Origin: Nostoc sp. 'Lobaria pulmonaria (5183) cyanobiont'
Lineage (GTDB): Bacteria > Cyanobacteriota > Cyanobacteriia > Cyanobacteriales > Nostocaceae
Direction: 5' to 3'
DNA: 64,000 bases
Assembly (NCBI RefSeq): GCF_002949795.1
Contig: NZ_CP026692.1
Span: 6,618,545 to 6,682,544, forward strand
Shown here: piece after piece, positions 61,225 to 64,000 of the stretch
Layout: every line of letters starts with the position of its first letter
How positions within the stretch are numbered: position 1 is the stretch's first letter
Position numbers and translations under genes: made by a program
Notes under the pieces: generated by a model
The model's input: the letters and a program-made list of their open reading frames with translations, nothing else
What the model was told of the DNA's origin: nothing
The model's database searches: none

Positions 61225-64000
61225 TTAGCTGAAGAGGTGAGAAACATCAACGAAACCTTCATGAAGACTTACAATATTTGAAACTTCAGAATACATACTT
61301 CCGACTTTACCTGATTGATGGGTAAATAAATTATGACAACCCACAATTATCAAGAGTTCTTGAGCGCGAGAAAATGCAACATTTACCCGTTCTGGCTTCT
61401 TCGCAAATCCCACATCTCCTTTGCTATTATTGCGAACCATACTGACAATCACAACAGGTCTTTCCATACCTTGAAATCTATCTACTGTACCAGTACGAAT
61501 TTCTAGCGAAGGAAAAAGTTCAGATTGCAGACGTTCATCAATTTTTCTTAATTGAGCGCCATAAAATGTAATTACGGCAATTTCTTTTTTTGGTTCACCA
61601 TTAGCAACTTTAGAAGCCCAAGTCTTCTCAAACTGATGACACAGACGTTCAATGGCATCAATTTCTGGAGTATTAAAGTAAGAAGTTCCATTTCGTTGCT
61701 CTAAAAACTGATTTTCTATAGGCGTTTTTACCCAGATAAGATGCTGAGATTCTTGGATAATTTCGTCTGCTAAATGATGTGCGCGTTTTTTATCCGGTTC
61801 CAAGATACCAGATTCTAGTTTACCGTCATAAAATTGATTGATTGCTCCCATAATAAATGGGTGCATTCGATACTGTGTAGTTAGCATTTGTTTGATGCTT
61901 TCATCAGCAGATTCAAACTGACTTTTAAATAGTGAATCTTCTAAAAATTGTAGTTCGTCTCTTGTATTGCCTATTGTTTGAGCAACTTCTTCTAAAGTGC
62001 TAGTATCAAGCATGGGTGGTAATTGCCGGTGATCGCCTACCATGACTAACTTTTTGCCTTTTAAAGCTGGGATTAGTAACTCTGGTGGAGTACACTTACT
62101 AACTTCATCAATAATAACGACATCAAAAGATTTGAATTCTTCAGAAAAACCTCTATTGGCAGCCTGAACACAGGTAATACCGACGACATTAGCATTATCT
62201 AAATAAATGCGCCTTAAATCGTCGCGATCGCGCTCATTTGGCTCTCTCAATTTTCTTATCCAATCTTGTACAAAATTTTGATATTTATTCAGATAACTTT
62301 CGTCTTTTTGAAGTTGTTGCTGCCCAGATTCAAACTGAGTATTGATTTTGCGTAAAAGCTCTATACTAAATAAGTCAGCTTGAGAATTTTCTGGTTTAAA
62401 TTTATCAGGTATAGTTTGCCATTCTCTCAACCACCAGTTTCGTTCTTCTATTAAGTTTTTTGATGGCTGTGGTTGTGATTTTTGTTCTAGTTCGCTTAGA
62501 TTAATTTGTAGTTTTTGAACTTGTTGTAAAGAAGTTTCGGTTTCTTCTTTTAGCTTTAATAAATGCTCATTGAGAGAATGTTTAATTATATCTAGCACAG
62601 CAAAAGGTTCTAATGATGAGATTAAGGTTTCAAGCTGACTGATGGAAGTTTCCCAGTAATTTACTTGATTCGTAAATTCTTGGGGTTGCTCCCAAATATT
62701 TGATTGTGTTGCAAGATATTTTTCAACTAAAATACGTAATTGATCAGGAAGATTTTTTTGATTAAGTTCTTGCAAGACATCAATCACCCGTCCAAGTTGG
62801 AAATTAGCATCCTGCTGTACTTTTTCTACCTCAGCTTGAGTAATGGATATTTGCTGTTGGCTAACTTCCTTTTTCTGAAGTTCATTTAATTGTCGTTGCA
62901 GAGACTGAAGTTGTTGATCGGTTTCTGTTTTTACTTTTAAAACGCATTGACGCGCATTTGCAAGGATTGTATCTAACAATTCTTGTGTAATGTGGGTGAG
63001 AGTAGAGTCAATGTTATTCCATTCCCATGATGTACTATAACTCCGTTGCATTCTAATTAAGAAAACCTGGGTATTCTCAACCAATAATTTTCGCTGTTTG
63101 GGGTTGAGTAGCTGATAATTGCTAAACTGTTGATAGGTTTCTTGCCATTGAGTGCGATCGCTCTTTGATAGCACCATTGGAATCTGACTAAAATTTTCTT
63201 GTAAAAAATAGCTAAAATTATGCTGTTTACCTCGCCTGTCAGTAAAACCTCCGTCTATTTCATAAGCGATCGCCTTTGCTAATAGCTCCCATTCAGGCAG
63301 GTTTATTTTGTATATCTTTGGTACTATTGGTAATTTTAATGTATTAGCAAACATCAACAAACCTAGTGGCAAGTCAACTAAATTTTCTGTAAGTGGTAAA
63401 CCTGATTGATGACATTCTTTTAAAGTTTGATAGAGATGAGAAGGTGCTGTAGATTTCCATTCCTTAACTGCTGAGATAATGTAATCTATTTCCCGTTTGC
63501 GGTTTTGCCATATCTGAATTGTTTGCTGTATATTTTGGAGTTTAGTAAGATATTGCTGATAATCTGGTTGTAACTGATTCAACGAGGCGAAATTTTGTTT
63601 GACATCCTCTACTGATGCTGCAACTTCTAAGATGGCTTTACTTGCCTCTTGAGCATAAGCCAAAGCAGTTTTAAATCCAGAAATTTCTATTGCTACAGTT
63701 TCACGCAACCAAGCCGCTAAACCAAAAGCACCAAGCGCTGGACGCACAAAACCAAGTTCATCAGTATATTTGATGGTTTGACTAACATTTGCTAAAAATT
63801 TTTCTACTAAACTGTTACCTTCTGTGTATGGCTTAAGAAGTGGCAAAAAATCTGTAACTTCTGAAGCTTCCCAATTGATATTTGGTGCAGTATTTAATAT
63901 ACTTTCTAATTTTTTAATTAATGATTCAACCTCGTTATATTTTTCTACAGTTTCGTTGTAATGTTTTTCTTGATTTTGAAAGTTTATCTCCAGCTTTAAC
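61225..64000 (-). CDS. Large UPF1-like SF1 helicase/ATPase, 5' end outside window
   Basis: The frame is open to the right edge, so at least 924 residues are present without the start. Motif II (DVVIIDEVSKCTPPELL), motif III (MVGDHRQLPPM), motif IV (LTTQYRMHPFI), motif V (TVDRFQGMERPVVIVS) and motif VI (VNVAFSRAQELLIIVG) are clear. Motif I (Walker A) should lie upstream outside the window, so the long coiled-coil insertion (about 600 residues) separates the motifs. Related proteins act on RNA or DNA; some occur in defence loci. Function is not clear from here. Confidence 0.85.
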   Translation of the reverse strand, partial: LKLEINFQNQEKHYNETVEKYNEVESLIKKLESILNTAPNINWEASEVTDFLPLLKPYTEGNSLVEKFLANVSQTIKYTDELGFVRPALGAFGLAAWLRETVAIEISGFKTALAYAQEASKAILEVAASVEDVKQNFASLNQLQPDYQQYLTKLQNIQQTIQIWQNRKREIDYIISAVKEWKSTAPSHLYQTLKECHQSGLPLTENLVDLPLGLLMFANTLKLPIVPKIYKINLPEWELLAKAIAYEIDGGFTDRRGKQHNFSYFLQENFSQIPMVLSKSDRTQWQETYQQFSNYQLLNPKQRKLLVENTQVFLIRMQRSYSTSWEWNNIDSTLTHITQELLDTILANARQCVLKVKTETDQQLQSLQRQLNELQKKEVSQQQISITQAEVEKVQQDANFQLGRVIDVLQELNQKNLPDQLRILVEKYLATQSNIWEQPQEFTNQVNYWETSISQLETLISSLEPFAVLDIIKHSLNEHLLKLKEETETSLQQVQKLQINLSELEQKSQPQPSKNLIEERNWWLREWQTIPDKFKPENSQADLFSIELLRKINTQFESGQQQLQKDESYLNKYQNFVQDWIRKLREPNERDRDDLRRIYLDNANVVGITCVQAANRGFSEEFKSFDVVIIDEVSKCTPPELLIPALKGKKLVMVGDHRQLPPMLDTSTLEEVAQTIGNTRDELQFLEDSLFKSQFESADESIKQMLTTQYRMHPFIMGAINQFYDGKLESGILEPDKKRAHHLADEIIQESQHLIWVKTPIENQFLEQRNGTSYFNTPEIDAIERLCHQFEKTWASKVANGEPKKEIAVITFYGAQLRKIDERLQSELFPSLEIRTGTVDRFQGMERPVVIVSMVRNNSKGDVGFAKKPERVNVAFSRAQELLIIVGCHNLFTHQSGKVGSMYSEVSNIVSLHEGFVDVSHLFS

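Overview
The window comes from a filamentous, Nostoc-like cyanobacterium. The evidence is the very frequent HIP1 octamer GCGATCGC, short tandem heptamer repeats, many decayed or palindromic intergenic repeats, and cyanobacterial gene families: NdhH, a LabA-like NYN protein, CHASE2-kinase, an AMIN-TonB receptor, HD-GYP response regulator, GAF sensor, DUF2256 and PEP-CTERM. The genes are mostly single housekeeping genes (leuA, pyrD, glmU, ndhH, rsmH, two glutathione-reductase paralogues, a recQ-type helicase) separated by accessory and decaying material.

Layout. 0-2.4 kb: 3' part of a non-mobile type reverse transcriptase (YSDD), then a rearranged copy of the end of the neighbouring S9 peptidase gene, then a DUF433/DUF5615 toxin-antitoxin pair. 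2.4-9.5 kb: S9 peptidase, a 21-bp repeat array on the recQ stop codon, recQ, acetyltransferases, leuA, LabA-like protein. 10-17.8 kb: CHASE2-Ser/Thr kinase, a glutathione-reductase-like protein, a TPR remnant, a PD-(D/E)XK-like protein and an HTH-STAND ATPase.

17.98-20.85 kb is the most remarkable part. A Ro60 (TROVE-VWA) gene is embedded in seven tandem tRNA-like RNAs on the same strand. Each RNA has tRNA acceptor and T arms, and six have a D arm. Each also carries the same stem-loop, with invariant CUUGCC and GGCCGA strands closed by changing tetraloops. I read these as tRNA-mimicking Y RNAs (YrlA type) for the adjacent Ro protein. A sigma70-type promoter precedes the array, and a Y-like hairpin covers the ribosome-binding site of the Ro gene.

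21-35 kb: a membrane protein, pyrD, a heptad-repeat protein shortened by a nonsense change, a large GAF sensor, and a three-gene operon (VWA protein, tubulin/FtsZ-like GTPase, membrane coiled-coil protein) that matches a predicted membrane-remodelling system. 35-41.5 kb: a PEP-CTERM protein, two double-glycine leader peptides, two MITE-like elements, DUF2256, isoaspartyl peptidase, and broken DUF29-like and HicB genes. 41.5-50.3 kb: glmU, HD-GYP regulator, MnmD-like methyltransferase, rhodanese, then a TonB siderophore receptor and a PepSY protein that are both broken. 50.3-64 kb: an outer-membrane barrel, a FecR-domain protein with 27 octapeptide repeats, gor, ndhH, an M48 protease, rsmH, and the 3' part of a large UPF1-like helicase.

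Several genes differ from an intact reading frame by single substitutions or frameshifts (coiled-coil protein, TonB receptor, PepSY, HicB, DUF29-like). This suggests recent decay, or sequence error, and should be remembered when reading gene content.
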